From: Medicago truncatula | Taxonomy: Eukaryota > Streptophyta > Magnoliopsida > Fabales > Fabaceae | DNA length: 64,000 nt | Direction of reading: 5' to 3' | NCBI RefSeq assembly: GCF_003473485.1 | Contig: NC_053042.1 | Coordinates: forward strand, 36,050,762-36,114,761 | Shown: piece after piece, positions 41,404 through 53,994 of the stretch | How the letters are laid out: every line of letters starts with the position of its first letter | Numbering within the stretch: position 1 is the first letter of the stretch | Program-made: the position numbers and the translations under genes | Notes under the pieces: model-generated | What the model was told of the DNA's origin: nothing | The model's database searches: none | The model's input: the letters and a program-made list of their open reading frames with translations, nothing else

Positions 41404-43855
41404 ATGGAAGGAGAAAGTAACAACAAAGAGAACAGTTCTAAGCTAGCATCATATGAAGCTGAAGGAACCAGTAACCATGATGTTTCTGAGGAACATCACA
41501 TTCAAAACCAATACTTTGGAAGAAGTGGGATAGAGTGGAATTTCTTACCAAAACTACCTCAAAATAACTATGTTGAATATCTCTCTGAATCCTCATGTTA
41601 TCTTCCAAATACTGCCACAACAGCTGAGTATAATATGATTGGGAATAGCCATTATCACACTCTTGGTAGTAGCAGCAGCAGTTTCAATGATCCTGGAAAA
41701 GCTGATTTTGGTTTTAAGCTGATTGATTCTTCAAGTCATGATTTTGGTGTTAGGAAGGTAAAGTTAATGAATGGAAGAAAAAAAAAACTAGTATTTTCAA
41801 ATTTATGTGAGGTTTTGAAATTGATGATTTTTTTTTTGTTGTGTTTTGTTTTCAGCGTGCAGGGCTTTGGAGAAGTGATGAAGGAGAGGAAGAAGCTCAT
41901 AAATTTGAAACTGGAAGTAGTCAAAATCTCCACTATGCTGAGGTTAGTTAATTGAGGTCTTTCAAGCATCTAGTAGTAGTACATTTCTTATGAATATTTC
42001 AAGCATTTCAATATTTTAAAGATTCTTCACCATTCTGAAATTTATGATTAATGTTTTTTCTTATAGTAGTAGTACAAGCACTTACTGTATAAGTGCATAT
42101 GTATAAACTACTTATATAACAAAAGATGTAAGTAATAAGTTGTTTTCATAAGTTATATTATGGAGACCTTATTAAAATAAGTTAAAAAAAAAACTTGTGA
42201 ATATGTCATAAGTTGTTTTCAAAATCTATCTTGAAGAGCTTAAGGAAATAAGCTGAAAAAAACTTATGAACATTCATAAACTGTTTTTGTAAGATCTCTT
42301 CAAGAGTTTATGGAAATAAGATGAAAAAAACATATGGAATGTCATAGACTGTTTTCAGAAGCTCTTATGAAGAGTTTATGGAAATAAGCTAAAAAAACAT
42401 ACGGACATGTCATAAATTGTTTTTATAAGCTCTTTCAAATAGCTTCACGTTTGCATATGTGTTATGTCACTATGCAAGTTCAAATAAGTCAATCTAAACA
42501 TAACTTATAGTGTTATTGTAATAATTTTGTAATAGGGTCATGCAACATGGACACCTGATTCTGTTGGAGATAAGCAATATGGTTCACAATTTGATCATAT
42601 GGGAGTAGTTGCTGCACCTTCTTTACTTCCAAATCCAAAATCAGGAGGCAGCTCCACAAAACAGAAAAGTGAGAAAACACGTTACAGTGACCGTGTAAGT
42701 AAAAGGTTTTCTATCTCTGATAAAATCATAACGGCCACATTCAAAATGCAGATATATACCACATATGATATCATTAAGTTCAATACTATGCTATGCTCTT
42801 GTCAACTAGTTAACAATCTTATTCCAATTCATCAACACAATTTTGTTTCTTTCTTACCGTGTACTCTTTGAATATAGCAACGCAGGCAACGTATTGCTGA
42901 TAACCTCAAAGCTTTACATGAATTGCTGCCGACTCCACATGTGGTAATCTGTTGTTTATGATTTAAGATTAGTTTTCAAAGGTGTATTGAATAAGTTATT
43001 TAAGTAGCTAATTTTTTGGGACCAAATTTAAGTAGCTCATATATGTTGAATTTTAATTTGCAGGGTAGTCAAGCTTACATATTGGATGATATCATTGACT
43101 ATGTTAAATACTTGCAGATTCAAGTGAAGGTACCTTTTCAGACCTAAACTATTTTTTTGAATGGCAAATATTAGTAGTTAGTTGTTAGATTAGTTTTTTT
43201 TCTTCTTTATCCGGGTTTGAACGTTGTGATCAATTTCACATAGATAATCTACAATAGCTAAAGAAAGTTGTTCCTTTGCAGGAACTAAGTGGAAGTAAAT
43301 TGCAAGCTGATTCAAATTCTATACCACTAGTTTTCCATGAGGTACACATCTTCCCTTAATTTCAGTAGATATATTATATATTGCATCACTGTGAATTTGT
43401 GTGCTTGCCCAAATTCTGCTCCATGCAAATAATTTCTTGAGTATTTTCATAGTTACAGATATGTTGTTATTTGTACAGTTCATAGGAAATGTTCTAATCT
43501 AGACCGTTGTATGTAAATACAAGTTGTACATCGTAAACCTTAAGCTTAAAATAATAGAAAAGAACTGCAGCCACTCTGCCGTTAGATGTAGGCACAATTG
43601 ACCGAACTTCATTACTAAAAATCATGTGTCCATTCATTGACTGCAGAGTTTGCTATGTTTAATTTACAGGGTTATGGGCATTATATAAAGGAACAGGTGT
43701 TGAATGAGCCTCTTGAAGAGATAATGGGGAATCTACTTGAAGTAAATTCAGCAGCAACATGTCAGCTACTTGAAAACAAAGGTCTTGTTCTGCTGCCTAT
43801 TGCTTTGGTTGATGAACTGAACCAGGCTATGCAATGGTTGAACCAAGCTAGCTAG
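41404..43855 (+). CDS. bHLH-family transcription regulator with atypical basic region
   Basis: Seven exons: 41404-41757, 41856-41942, 42536-42694, 42878-42943, 43064-43129, 43282-43341 and 43670-43855, all phase 0 with GT-AG borders, giving 325 residues. The N-terminal 190 residues are low in order and Ser/Asn-rich. The helix-loop-helix spans about residues 195-250: TRYSDRQRRQRIADNLKALH, ELLPTPHVGSQAYILDDIID, then YVKYLQIQVKELS. The canonical E-box contact pattern His-x3-Glu-Arg-x-Arg-Arg is here Thr-x3-Asp-Arg-x-Arg-Arg, so the His and Glu that read CANNTG are missing. The C-terminal region (GYGHYIKEQVLNEPLEEIMG, then LLENKGLVLLPIALVDELNQ) looks conserved and may be a further interaction domain. 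It probably acts in the nucleus as a dimer partner or with altered DNA preference. Intron 2 carries a tandem repeat. Confidence 0.85.
42135..42445. repeat. Tandem repeat in intron 2 of the bHLH gene
   Basis: About four and a half units of roughly 68-72 bp, each beginning ATAARTTGTTTT and containing TTTATGGAAATAAGCTGAAA, followed by ACATGTC-like ends. The units are diverged, so this is an older array. It lies wholly within the intron. Confidence 0.65.
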
Positions 43856-46010
43856 ATAACTATTTTTTTTTTCTTTTCTGCATTATGGTTGATTTATATT
43901 TTGTATGTTTGGATTATTAGGTATGTGAACCAAGCTAACTCTTGAAAATCTATGGTACTCAGAGGTGGTGTGTGTTACTGTTTCTTGTTTCTGTGTTGGG
44001 ATTTGTTCGGTTATGAAACTTGCATGAAAAGTAAGATAGGACACAGGACTTATTTGTGACCGGTGATTTAGTTCATGGTTTCAAAATGTTTCACATGTTG
44101 ATTTAAATTTAGAAGGAATATTCAATTTTCATTGAGTGCATTTTATTTTATGTTTCTAGAGATTTCATATTAAATCAAGACTAAAGGTGATTCTAGTCTC
44201 TGAGAAAATATGCTGCACCCAGATTGGTTTTTCAAAGGAAAAAAGCCATCGAGAATTTAAAAGCATAACAAATTTAGTCACTTTATTTATGCCAACACGT
44301 TGAGCAGCAAAGGAATAACATATTTTAAGTAGATGGTCAAGAGTTCGATTCTAAATCCTTCATGTGGAGAAAATCCAGTTGAGATGGAAGCACTCGCCTT
44401 GTTTTATGACGGATAAATTTTGCAATGGAAATTAGTCGGTGTTACAATGAGTATTGGCTTCTTCAAAAAACTCTTCCACTCAAACCAACCTTATATCCCC
44501 TATAAACACATAATTACAATGAGTATTTTCTTCTTTAGATAAATCTTTATCCCTATATCGGTCCATTTCTTCTTCCCTCATTTCTCTCTCACTTGTATGA
44601 TAGATTACGAAGCACGGATACGGATATGGACACGAACACGAGACACAACACAAATAGTAACACGTCAACACCGCTAATAATTTAAAAAAATTATATAATT
44701 TAATATCCGACACCGGGACACGTCTAATCCAAATAGTGTATGTACTTCATAAATGATAGATAAGCCAAACATTTATGCAATACTATACCATTTGGAAACT
44801 CATGGCAGTATTGCTGAAAAATAGTGGTTATACCCACTAACTGTTACAATATTAGAAAACAATGCAGCAATTTATGGATGAAACCACCACCAAGTTATAT
44901 TATTTAGAACACGTAAGTAGTGCAAACTAAAGTACTATTTATATCTTATATATTTCCGAAGCAGTGGTAGGACATAATCACAATTGAATGTTTTGAATAT
45001 TTCTCTTCACAAACGATAATAGTTCTGTAATATAAGTGCACTTTGAAATATAAGTGCTACATTATCTCATACTCCAGCACATTGAAATAACGTTATATAC
45101 TACTAAATTATCTACATTCAATTGATATTGGAAAATTGAGGACGGAATATGTACTATTCTAATTTTGTACCCACTAATACTGAAGAATATCAACAAATGC
45201 TATAGTTAATTTACTTGTCTCTTCTATATGATGTTACACCCATAACAAGCAGTGAAATTCTCTCAATTAATTTTTTTGGATTACTTTAAATTTTGGAGAT
45301 TCATTCGAGCACTAAATTTTAGTTTTATTTGAGAATAATTCCAGCTTCATAATTTATATTACAAAATATTTACATACATACCCTTTTGATTGTGAAAATT
45401 AATTAAAAAAATTTAGTCCAATCAAGAACCCTTACCACTATTATCAGTGTTGTAAGATCACTCTAATCTATCAATGTCAACCTTAAAATTGGACACACTA
45501 TTGCTATTTATCGAACATGAAAACAGATGGATTTATATGATAATTTATAGAAATTGAACTGCACATTGAAAATGAAGTTGGAATTAATTCATTGCAGCTG
45601 GGGGAATAAAACATGGTAGGGTGTATGCAGTGAACAATGACCTTTCATACTAAGTTGGATCAATTAGAACAAAGTATCAATTATATTAATGTATCCTGTT
45701 ACGAATCTAAATATATATTTTGTTCACTATTAGTACTCTATAACCTTCGATCTCATATCTTAAAAAGTTACAAAGTACTTTTCCTTACAGTTCATCAGAA
45801 CAAATGCACTTCACTTAGGTCATGATTCTATTTCACATCATCGTTTCTATGCAATTATATTATACGGAAGAATAAATCAATTAATCAAATGACATGGACA
45901 TTGTCTAGTGATGCCCAGATAATAATAATAATAATACTGAATTTTTTTCTTAAATAAAAAAAAAATTAATGCCGGAATTTTTTGCTAACTCAACTTAATT
46001 TAGTAAATAG
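43856..46010. other. Intergenic DNA, 3' of the bHLH gene
   Basis: AT-rich, with no recognisable gene. Short frames near 44480-44713 and 45637-45825 lack family features. Confidence 0.5.
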
Positions 46011-46347
46011 GCAATTACCCCCTGAAATTGTAAGTTTCATCAATTACCCTCTGAAATTAACAAAATTTCAATTACCCCCTAAAAATTAACTGTTAATTGT
46101 TTGCTTTAATATCTTTTGAATCAAGGATAAGAAAAAAAAACATAAATTTTCAAATTCGGAGGGCATTTTGCACATAAGTGCAAAACTTCAGGGGGGTATT
46201 TGCAAAATGTCATGTTGACTAACAGAAGAACTTGACAGAGGTAAATTGATTAACGTTGTGCAATTTCAGAGGGTAATTGAAGTTTTGTTAATTTTATGGG
46301 GTAATTGGCGAAACTTACAATTTCAGGGGGTAATTGTCTATTCACTC
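46011..46347. mobile_element. MULE-like MITE with 10-bp target duplication
   Basis: Termini TAGTAAATAGGCAATTACCC and (reading back) GAGTGAATAGACAATTACCC, extending inward with CCCTCTGAAATTAACAAAA-type arms. Perfect direct repeats CAACTTAATT flank it at 46001-46010 and 46348-46357. No coding sequence. Confidence 0.8.
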
Positions 46348-49030
46348 CAACTTAATTACTTCGTTAGTTTCTTTTCAAGTGTTGTTTGATGTATAAACTT
46401 TTGTTAATATTTAACTGTCGTTTTGATACTTTAATGGTAAAATTTGTCAATTGAGATATTTCTTAATTATACTCACTCATTTTTAATAAAACTAATTAAT
46501 GTTATGTATTTGCAAAATTCAAGTTTATTTTTTGAAACAAAATTTAAGCTTTTTTTTTTTATTTGCAAGTTTAAACTTACATGAAACAAAATTTTGTTAA
46601 CCATAACAATGATTCCATAAAAAGTTAAAATTCTATAAATAAGATTATTAACATTGTTAAAAATTTCAAAATCAAAATAGAAGAACAATTTTGATGGAAA
46701 AAACAAAAAAACTTTATCAATGATCGAAGAGAATAAAGAGTTGAAGAAAGAGGACTCAACAATTTTATTGGAAATAGAGTGTGTGAAAAAAATATGAATT
46801 TTTTGGAGAGGTGAAGTGTATCAGAATTGCTTGTTATAGTAGAAAAGACGAGGCATCAAATTTATTGAAAAGAAATAGTATATTTAGAAGAAAAAGAAAA
46901 GAAGTTATTAGTGGATTAAAATAAGGAGAATGGCTTGACCAAAAAAATAAATAAACAAGGAGAATGATAACCGGTGCCTCAAGGACATTGGTTAAGAATT
47001 CAAAACAAGTAAATTTTATTGAAAAGTTGTGCAATTATTATCTGATCAAAAGTAACATCTTATATTTTCAAGACAAAATTTCTATTTATAAATTCCTTAA
47101 TTATTATCTTGAGGACGGTGGGTTAACAAGACCCTTAAAATAAAAGTATAATAGAAAGAAATAAAAACTCCAAACATTCTTTTCTTTAATATGAGTGCAC
47201 TATTCCAAAACCACATTTAAAAGAAACAGTAAGAGTACCTCACTAGAAGTTAATTTCCATCCTTAAAAAAAGAAGAAGTTAATTTCCTTATGCGGTTTCA
47301 ATTTTTACAAGGGGATCATAACAAAAAAATGTGCGTATTTAAAGAGACAAACAAGATATTTAAGCCATTTTACCCCTAAAAAAAGTATATAAGCCATTTT
47401 TTTACAAGTTATTTACCTCAAGCGGTTTCAATTTGTAAAAGATTTACAAGCAATTTAATTACCAATTTGTCTTAGGAAATTATTTACCAAAATTAAAATC
47501 ACAAGGAGATGATGATCAACTCTATTCAAAAAATTATTTGTGAAACGAATTCTTTAGAAATGATCCATCTTCTTCAACATTCATATCACTCATATATGCA
47601 CGTACATGCTTCTTTGTTGATGATTTATTTTTTGTTTAAAGAGTATAGTCCTAGCATTTCTTTCCAACATATAAGAGGGAAACTACTACGTTGATTTCTT
47701 GAATAAGCTCTGTCGCTCTTTAAAGTTAGGTGTGATCTTTTGATAGACTCTTCTATCGGAGTTAAAGACTGTATTGACACTTGATGCAGACCTAGTCTTG
47801 TTCCTAGTCTTTTCCTGTCATTTCTAAAAAAGAAAAAATTTACAAGGAGATGGTCATATATTGAAAATATAAGCGGGAGAGGAAAGTTTGGTATCCAGCA
47901 AGAATGAAACTTCTTTTTTTGGGCAAGAGGGAAACTTTTTTGTCGTATTAGTTGAGTCAACCATGATGTCATAAATCACCTTAGGCTACCAATTTGACTA
48001 AAAAAAACATTAAATTCCCATCCTTTTAATTTTTATATCATTGACAAGCATTTTGGTCCACAGTTAGCAAAGACTAAAGATATATGATACGATATGATTA
48101 GTAGCATATATACAACCTTGTTGTAAACAGATTAATCTCAAATAACGATTTTTAATGAGAGTACAAATTCAAAGATGTCCAAAAAAAATATAAAATAAAT
48201 CAATGTAAATTCAAATAGTTTTCTTTATATAAAGGGAGAGAATAGTTTACCCTATCTTGTGAGACAGGATGAGTGGAAAAGCTCTTTTTCTAATCACTAA
48301 ATGACAATGCTACCCAGCTCCAAGGGGGAAAAACGTATATATAAACACACATTGACACATACATACAAAATACGAAACAAACAAATATTAGAGAATAATA
48401 AGAATAGACCATATCATGGTCTATATATTCTTTATGCAATTTGCCACTTTTGACATATAATCCACTAAAAGTATAGAACCTACCGTGCCCACTGTTTTCT
48501 CAAAAACAAAAATTAAATTAGCTTGAATAATGAATTAATTGAAGAGCTAGCTAGCTTCTATGAGCCTGCAGTGGACCAGAAACATTTGTGTATGGCATAA
48601 AGTACTCAATACAAATATATTGGCAGAATATTTGACATGGCCACTACCTTCCTTTCTAGTTGACAATCAATAATTCCTATACACTACTTAATTTATTATA
48701 TTCACATAGAATCATACAGTAGCGCACGGATGAGGTTGATCTAGTTAATAAGTAGTTGATTTCTACTCTGTAAAGATATGAGTTTAACTCTGATTAAGAG
48801 TTCTACGTTAAATAAGGTAAAATCTAAAAATATATTTATAAGTTGGAGATAATACTCACCTTACAAATTTATTATATAACTATGTATGTCAACATTCTCT
48901 GATCCTACGAACTCCTAAAATAGAATTCGCCTAAACTTTTTATTATAAAAAAGAGAGAAGCATATAGTAAATTATGAAATCAAAAAGTGGAGTAGATAGT
49001 GACACTTTTGATGTCTTTGGACTTCCCTAT
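46348..49030. other. Gene-free AT-rich region upstream of the IPT gene
   Basis: No coding sequence or transposon terminus was recognised. The last few hundred bases presumably contain the IPT control region. Confidence 0.5.
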
Positions 49031-49040
49031 TCTATAAATA
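49031..49040 (+). promoter_or_regulatory. TATA box of the IPT gene
   Basis: TCTATAAATA, followed about 30 bp later by a pyrimidine-rich start region. This predicts a long 5' leader of about 330 bp before the ATG at 49405. Confidence 0.6.
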
Positions 49041-49404
49041 CTTGAGAGCCCCCTTCTCTTGTCCTCAATATTTAGTTACCATTACCACTTGAGTTCTTGT
49101 GTCTAAGCTTTCTCATCTCCAAAGGCACAGCACAGTCTAAAAGCTAGCTCTTCATAGTCATACTTATGTCTTGAAAAACAAGAACTAGCACAACCTATGC
49201 AACCTTAGCCCTTCACAATCACATTCCTCCAAATCACCAAACATAAAATCACCTCTCCAATAATTTTTCGTATAGACAAATATTAGTACGTTAGTTGTTA
49301 TCTGAATCAAAAGTCTCCCACCAAAGTCGACGTAGTACTAATCGATTCCAATTCTTACATCAAATTTCTTGTTTTTTTTCTTTGAATTAATTTTTATCAT
49401 CATC

Positions 49405-50388
49405 ATGAGCATCTCATTGTCCATGTGCAGACTAATTAGACAACCCTTAACAAGCAATGTTCAATGCAGTGGCAAAAAACTGAATATGAGACAAATTCAA
49501 AAAGAAAATGTAGTGTTGGTGATGGGCGCAACAGGAACAGGAAAGTCAAAGCTTTCAATTGACTTAGCCAATTATTTCCCGTCAGAAATCATCAACTCAG
49601 ACAAAATTCAAATCTACGAAGGTTTGGACATAGTAACAAACAAAATCACTCTAGAAGAACAAAAAGGAATACCACACCATTTATTAGGAACACATAACCC
49701 CAACATAGAGTTCACATCCAATGATTTTCGCGAAAAATCAACTTCAGCGATTGATTTAATCATGAGCGGTGGAAATCTTCCGATCATCGTTGGTGGCTCT
49801 AATTCCTACCTTGAAGCCTTAGTTGACGATGATGATTACAATTTTCGATCGAGGTACAATTTTTGTTGCCTTTGGGTCGATGTTTCCATGCCTATTCTTC
49901 GTTCCTACATAGACCAACGTGTTGATCAAATGTTAAACAGTGGAATGGTTAATGAGTTGCGACCCTTTTATAATCCGAACGGGGATTACTCAAAAGGGAT
50001 AAGAAAAGCCATCGGTGTTCCTGAATTCGATGAGTATTTTCGTAGAGAAAGTTATGTTGACGATGAGACGAGGAAAATGTTACTTGATAAAGCAGTGAGT
50101 GAAATGAAGATAAATACATGGAAATTAGCTAAGAAACAACTGGGAAAAATTGATTGGCTTAAGAATGTTAAGAGATGGAACATTCATCGATTAGATGCTA
50201 CACCTGTTTTTAAGAAGCATGGAAAAGAAGCTGATGAAACATGGAAGAAGATTGTTGCAGAGCCTAGTGCTATGATTGTGGCACAATTTTTATATAACTC
50301 AAGAAATCCTGCTAACGTTGTAAAATCTTCTTCCAATCTTAGAGTGCCAATTTCTCAGGGTGATCTAATGGCTACTGCAACATGTTGA
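49405..50388 (+). CDS. IPT3: Adenylate isopentenyltransferase (cytokinin synthesis), IPT3-like
   Basis: An intronless gene of 327 residues, the usual form for plant ATP/ADP isopentenyltransferases. The enzyme transfers the dimethylallyl group of DMAPP to ATP or ADP, the first step of cytokinin synthesis. Visible motifs are the P-loop GATGTGKSKLS (residues 41-51), NSDKIQIYEGLDIVTNK with the conserved Asp66, PHHLLG (90-95), then LPIIVGGSNSYLEALVDD, FRSRYNFCCLWVDV and GIRKAIGVPEFDEYF. The start at 49405 (MSISLSMCRLIRQPL) resembles IPT3 proteins of other plants; an upstream in-frame extension lacks an ATG. The N-terminal stretch could be a plastid transit peptide, as expected for this clade. Assignment to IPT3 rather than IPT1/5/7 is from general resemblance. 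No relative lies nearby. Confidence 0.92.
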   Translation: MSISLSMCRLIRQPLTSNVQCSGKKLNMRQIQKENVVLVMGATGTGKSKLSIDLANYFPSEIINSDKIQIYEGLDIVTNKITLEEQKGIPHHLLGTHNPNIEFTSNDFREKSTSAIDLIMSGGNLPIIVGGSNSYLEALVDDDDYNFRSRYNFCCLWVDVSMPILRSYIDQRVDQMLNSGMVNELRPFYNPNGDYSKGIRKAIGVPEFDEYFRRESYVDDETRKMLLDKAVSEMKINTWKLAKKQLGKIDWLKNVKRWNIHRLDATPVFKKHGKEADETWKKIVAEPSAMIVAQFLYNSRNPANVVKSSSNLRVPISQGDLMATATC

Positions 50389-50993
50389 AGATGATGAAAT
50401 TTTGTTCACCACAGAAATAATATTATTGATTATCAAATAATTGTTCCATTTTTGCTTGAGGGGGTTAAGGAGAGTTTTGAACAAATAAATAAAGATGTTT
50501 CATATGTGCATACAAAAATGTATTATCTGGAATCCCATTCAATATAGAGTTTTTTGAATAGAAGCAGTGTTTATTTACAGGGTTATCTAGTTAGATTTTA
50601 CTATATAGATATTTATTTAGATATTTTTATAATGATTATAAATTATAATAAAGTGACTTGATAACTTTGTACCAAAAAAAAAAGTGACTTGATAACTATG
50701 TAAAAAACTTATAATGTTGCTTATTTATATTTGTATACTTAATTTTTCCATACTCATTTTCTCCCAATCTCTCTTCTTATTACATCTATCACTTTACTCT
50801 ACCAGACAATTCCAGCCAAATCAGAGCAAACCTTTCTCTCAATCATTTACCAACCAAGAACAAACCACAAAAGGATTGTGCATGGCACAACACTTTCTTT
50901 GGAGTAAAGTTACCAAATTTAAAAATATACAAGCAAAAAGGACTCCATTAGTTGTACCTTCCTATTCTTAGTAATCTCACAACAACAAAAAAT
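50389..50993. other. 3' flank of the IPT gene
   Basis: It includes a 20-bp direct repeat around AGTGACTTGATAACT (50649 and 50681). No gene seen. Confidence 0.5.
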
Positions 50994-51243
50994 TGAAAAT
51001 TGCTTTTCTCCCTTTCAAAATTACTTATTCCCTTAATTCGGTATGAGTTAACACTCACTCGACATTTTTCAGCGTAGATTAACTCACGCTGGCACTTTTA
51101 AGATCGGTTGAACCAACTTAAAAAATGATTGAACTAATCAGTGTCAGTGCAAGTTAACTCACGCTGAAAAATGTCGAACGAGAGTTAACTCATGCTGAGT
51201 TAAGAGAATGAGTAATTTTAAGAGGGAGAAGAGCAATTTCCAG
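50994..51243. mobile_element. Fold-back MITE
   Basis: The two arms of about 95 bp are nearly perfect inverted copies (AAATTGCTTTTCTCCC and GGGAGAAGAGCAATTT at the ends; GACATTTTTCAGCG and CGCTGAAAAATGTC inside), with a short centre. The transcript would form a long hairpin. No clear target duplication. Confidence 0.7.
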
Positions 51244-53450
51244 AAAAATTAGTTGTGCCTCATAGTTATGATCCAACGCTAACTTATACACCTCTTTAAC
51301 AATATACATGTCATTGTGATCATATCTCCACGCCCGCCTATCACGGATTGGGATTCTCTTCCGTGTCTTTTTTACTAGACCGGATGGAGTGAGAATCTTC
51401 AACGTCCATTTATTTTATAATAATTTTGACCAACTTTGATAGAATTAAACGAGTGGTGGAGATTCCCCTGGACTTTCCAATCACTGCGAGGAATCTTTTC
51501 CCGCCTATCACTCACATTTGCTTGCACAAAAATTAATTCCAACTCCCATTGAAAAGAGTCCTTCTCCAAGACCAACTCCCATTATCAACTTCATTGTGAT
51601 AAGGCAAATTGAATAGTCTATTGTATCTCTCACCCAAACATTTTTAGGATAGAAACGAATGATATATTACTGCTATTATTGAAAAATATAAATACGGTTT
51701 CTTACAATTTAAAGTTGCAACTCACTCAAAAAAATTGTTTATAATTTACAAATTAATAAATAATTCAAATAGTATACAATATTATACAAGATAATATTGT
51801 TAAACTTCTTAAAAAAAAAAAAGATAATATTGTTAAAATTTGTAAATATTTATGAAATAAAAAACATATATAAAACTTTCACATGAGAGCTTCCTTCCCC
51901 TTCCCCATAACCTAATGTTATTTTTGTTGTTGCGGCTTATCATCGTCCCATTATCTGGAAAAAAATTATACATCCATTCACTAAATAATCAAATAAAAAC
52001 AATGAGCCAATGTCAACTTGCCAAAACTTCCAGTGAATTATAAACCAGACATCCAATATATTATCCCATACTTTAATGGACCATCCATGGCCAATTATAA
52101 ATTTAATGATTTTAAAATGGTTATGGACTATTCTTCAAAAAAAAAAAAAAGGTTATGGACTATTATACTAGCTATATATTTATTTATTTTGAAGAGAGTT
52201 ATTTATGTTGTATTATTTTCATTTTTTGTGGTCTAATTTTTTTATTATTTAATAGCAAGTTGTGATATTTTTTTTCTTTCCTTGCATGATTTCTAACACA
52301 CACACTTATTCGCAAAGCATTCAACAGAGGACAAGATTTCACCAACTTGTACATGAAGAGATAACACCTAGCAGTCTTAACAATAATAAATTGACCATCA
52401 TCATTTCTTATACACACCCTTATTCGCATTTTATTATCATGAGATGAGATGAGATGAGAAAGTAGCATTTAGGGTACATTTTAAGATCCCTAATGGTAGT
52501 TTCTCCCATTTTTAGTTTATTACGGTATCCATGGAAGAGTCAAGAGAAACAAGATTTTGGTAAATGCACATTGTTCGGAAAATTTGATTTTGGTTTAGGG
52601 TTTTGCATTTTGTTTATTTTAAGTTTTATCTTTGTTTTTTAAAACAATCAATAAATTTTTTGAAAAAAAAACAATTAATAATTTGACAAACAAAATAACT
52701 AGATTTAATCATATTTATGGTGTCATACCACCCAATTAGAATCAATCTTCACCATTTTTTTTTCTCTCAAAATCTATCATGCTTTCACATCCTCACCCTT
52801 AAATCTTCTTTCTCTATTTTTTTTCTATAGATTTTTTCCCCAAAAGATGATCAATCATATTCCATGCACGTCGACTATTAAATACGTATATATCTCTTAT
52901 TTAAAAGGTAAACATTGATTTGCCATCTTATTAATTCTAGCCTCCTTCGTTAGACTCAACTTTCATTGATATCTTTTTTCTCTATTTCTTTCATTGTAAC
53001 TTCGTCTCTCATTTTCAATGAAAGATGACTTCAACTGAATAACATATCACACAAGAGGACCCATTTCCTACCACATGTTTGTTTTCAACTGATTATATCA
53101 ACAAAAACAAGTCACAAATTCAACGGTCGTAATTTTCTAAATAAAAAAAAATTAAGAGGCAATATTTTTAGATTTAAAAATGGAATGATTAAAATCTGAA
53201 TCACGGAAAGTATTGGATTGAAATTCAAAACTTAATTTAAGAAAAGAAAGAAAAAGAAACTTACAGTCAAGAATCATATGGAATTCGTACAGCTGCATAC
53301 CATGCCCATCAAATCACAATAATTTCCATGCCTCTCTTTTCCGTACAATATGCAGCATGTGTGTGTGTGTGATCCTACTCCTACCAGAGTACCAGGTTCC
53401 ATCTTTCAAAAAAAGTGGCAACTCTTCTTTGTTTTTCTGCTTTTAATTAA
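51244..53450. other. Intergenic AT-rich DNA
   Basis: No gene was recognised. It contains a short GAGAT minisatellite near 52440-52458 and simple GT repeats near 53358. Confidence 0.5.
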
Positions 53451-53984
53451 GGCTTAAATGCTCTTTTAATCCCTTAACTATTTAATTGGTATCGCTTTGG
53501 TCCCTTAATTAAAAAAAGATTGTTCGAGGATTTTAAGTTTTTTTTTTAGTCTCGTTTTGGTCCCTTCTGTTAGGTTTCCGTTAGGTTTTTAAAAAAAAAG
53601 TTAACTTCTGGACATGTGTCACCTTGTCATTGGCTCTGAGTTTTTTTTTTTTACAAAATAATTTATTATTTTTTTTAAAATATATATTTTAAAAAAAAAA
53701 TCCCAAAGCCAATGACAAAGTGACACGTGTCACCTTATCATTGGTTATGGGAATTATCTACAAAAAAAATATTTTTTAATAAAAAAAAATTTAATAAAAC
53801 TCAGAGCCAATGATAAGGTGACACGTGCCCACACTTAACTTTTTTATTAAAACTAACAGAAACCTAATAGAAGGGACCAAAACGAGACTAAAAAAAAACT
53901 TAAAATCCTCAAACAATCTTTTTTTAGTTAAGGGACCAAAGCGATACCAATTAAATAGTTAAGGAACCAAAAGAGCATTTAAGC
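53451..53984. mobile_element. MULE-like MITE with 10-bp target duplication
   Basis: Ends GGCTTAAATGCTCTTTT and AAAAGAGCATTTAAGC. Long inverted arms contain TTTGGTCCCTTAA, AGTCTCGTTTTGGTCCC and GACACGTG-type stretches. Direct repeats TTTTAATTAA flank it at 53441-53450 and 53985-53994. Non-coding. Confidence 0.82.
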
Positions 53985-53994
53985 TTTTAATTAA

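Noticed and set aside
49369-49404. Longer N-terminus of the IPT protein
   Set aside because: The extension starts at TTG, not ATG, and lies in leader-like DNA. The ATG at 49405 fits the family.
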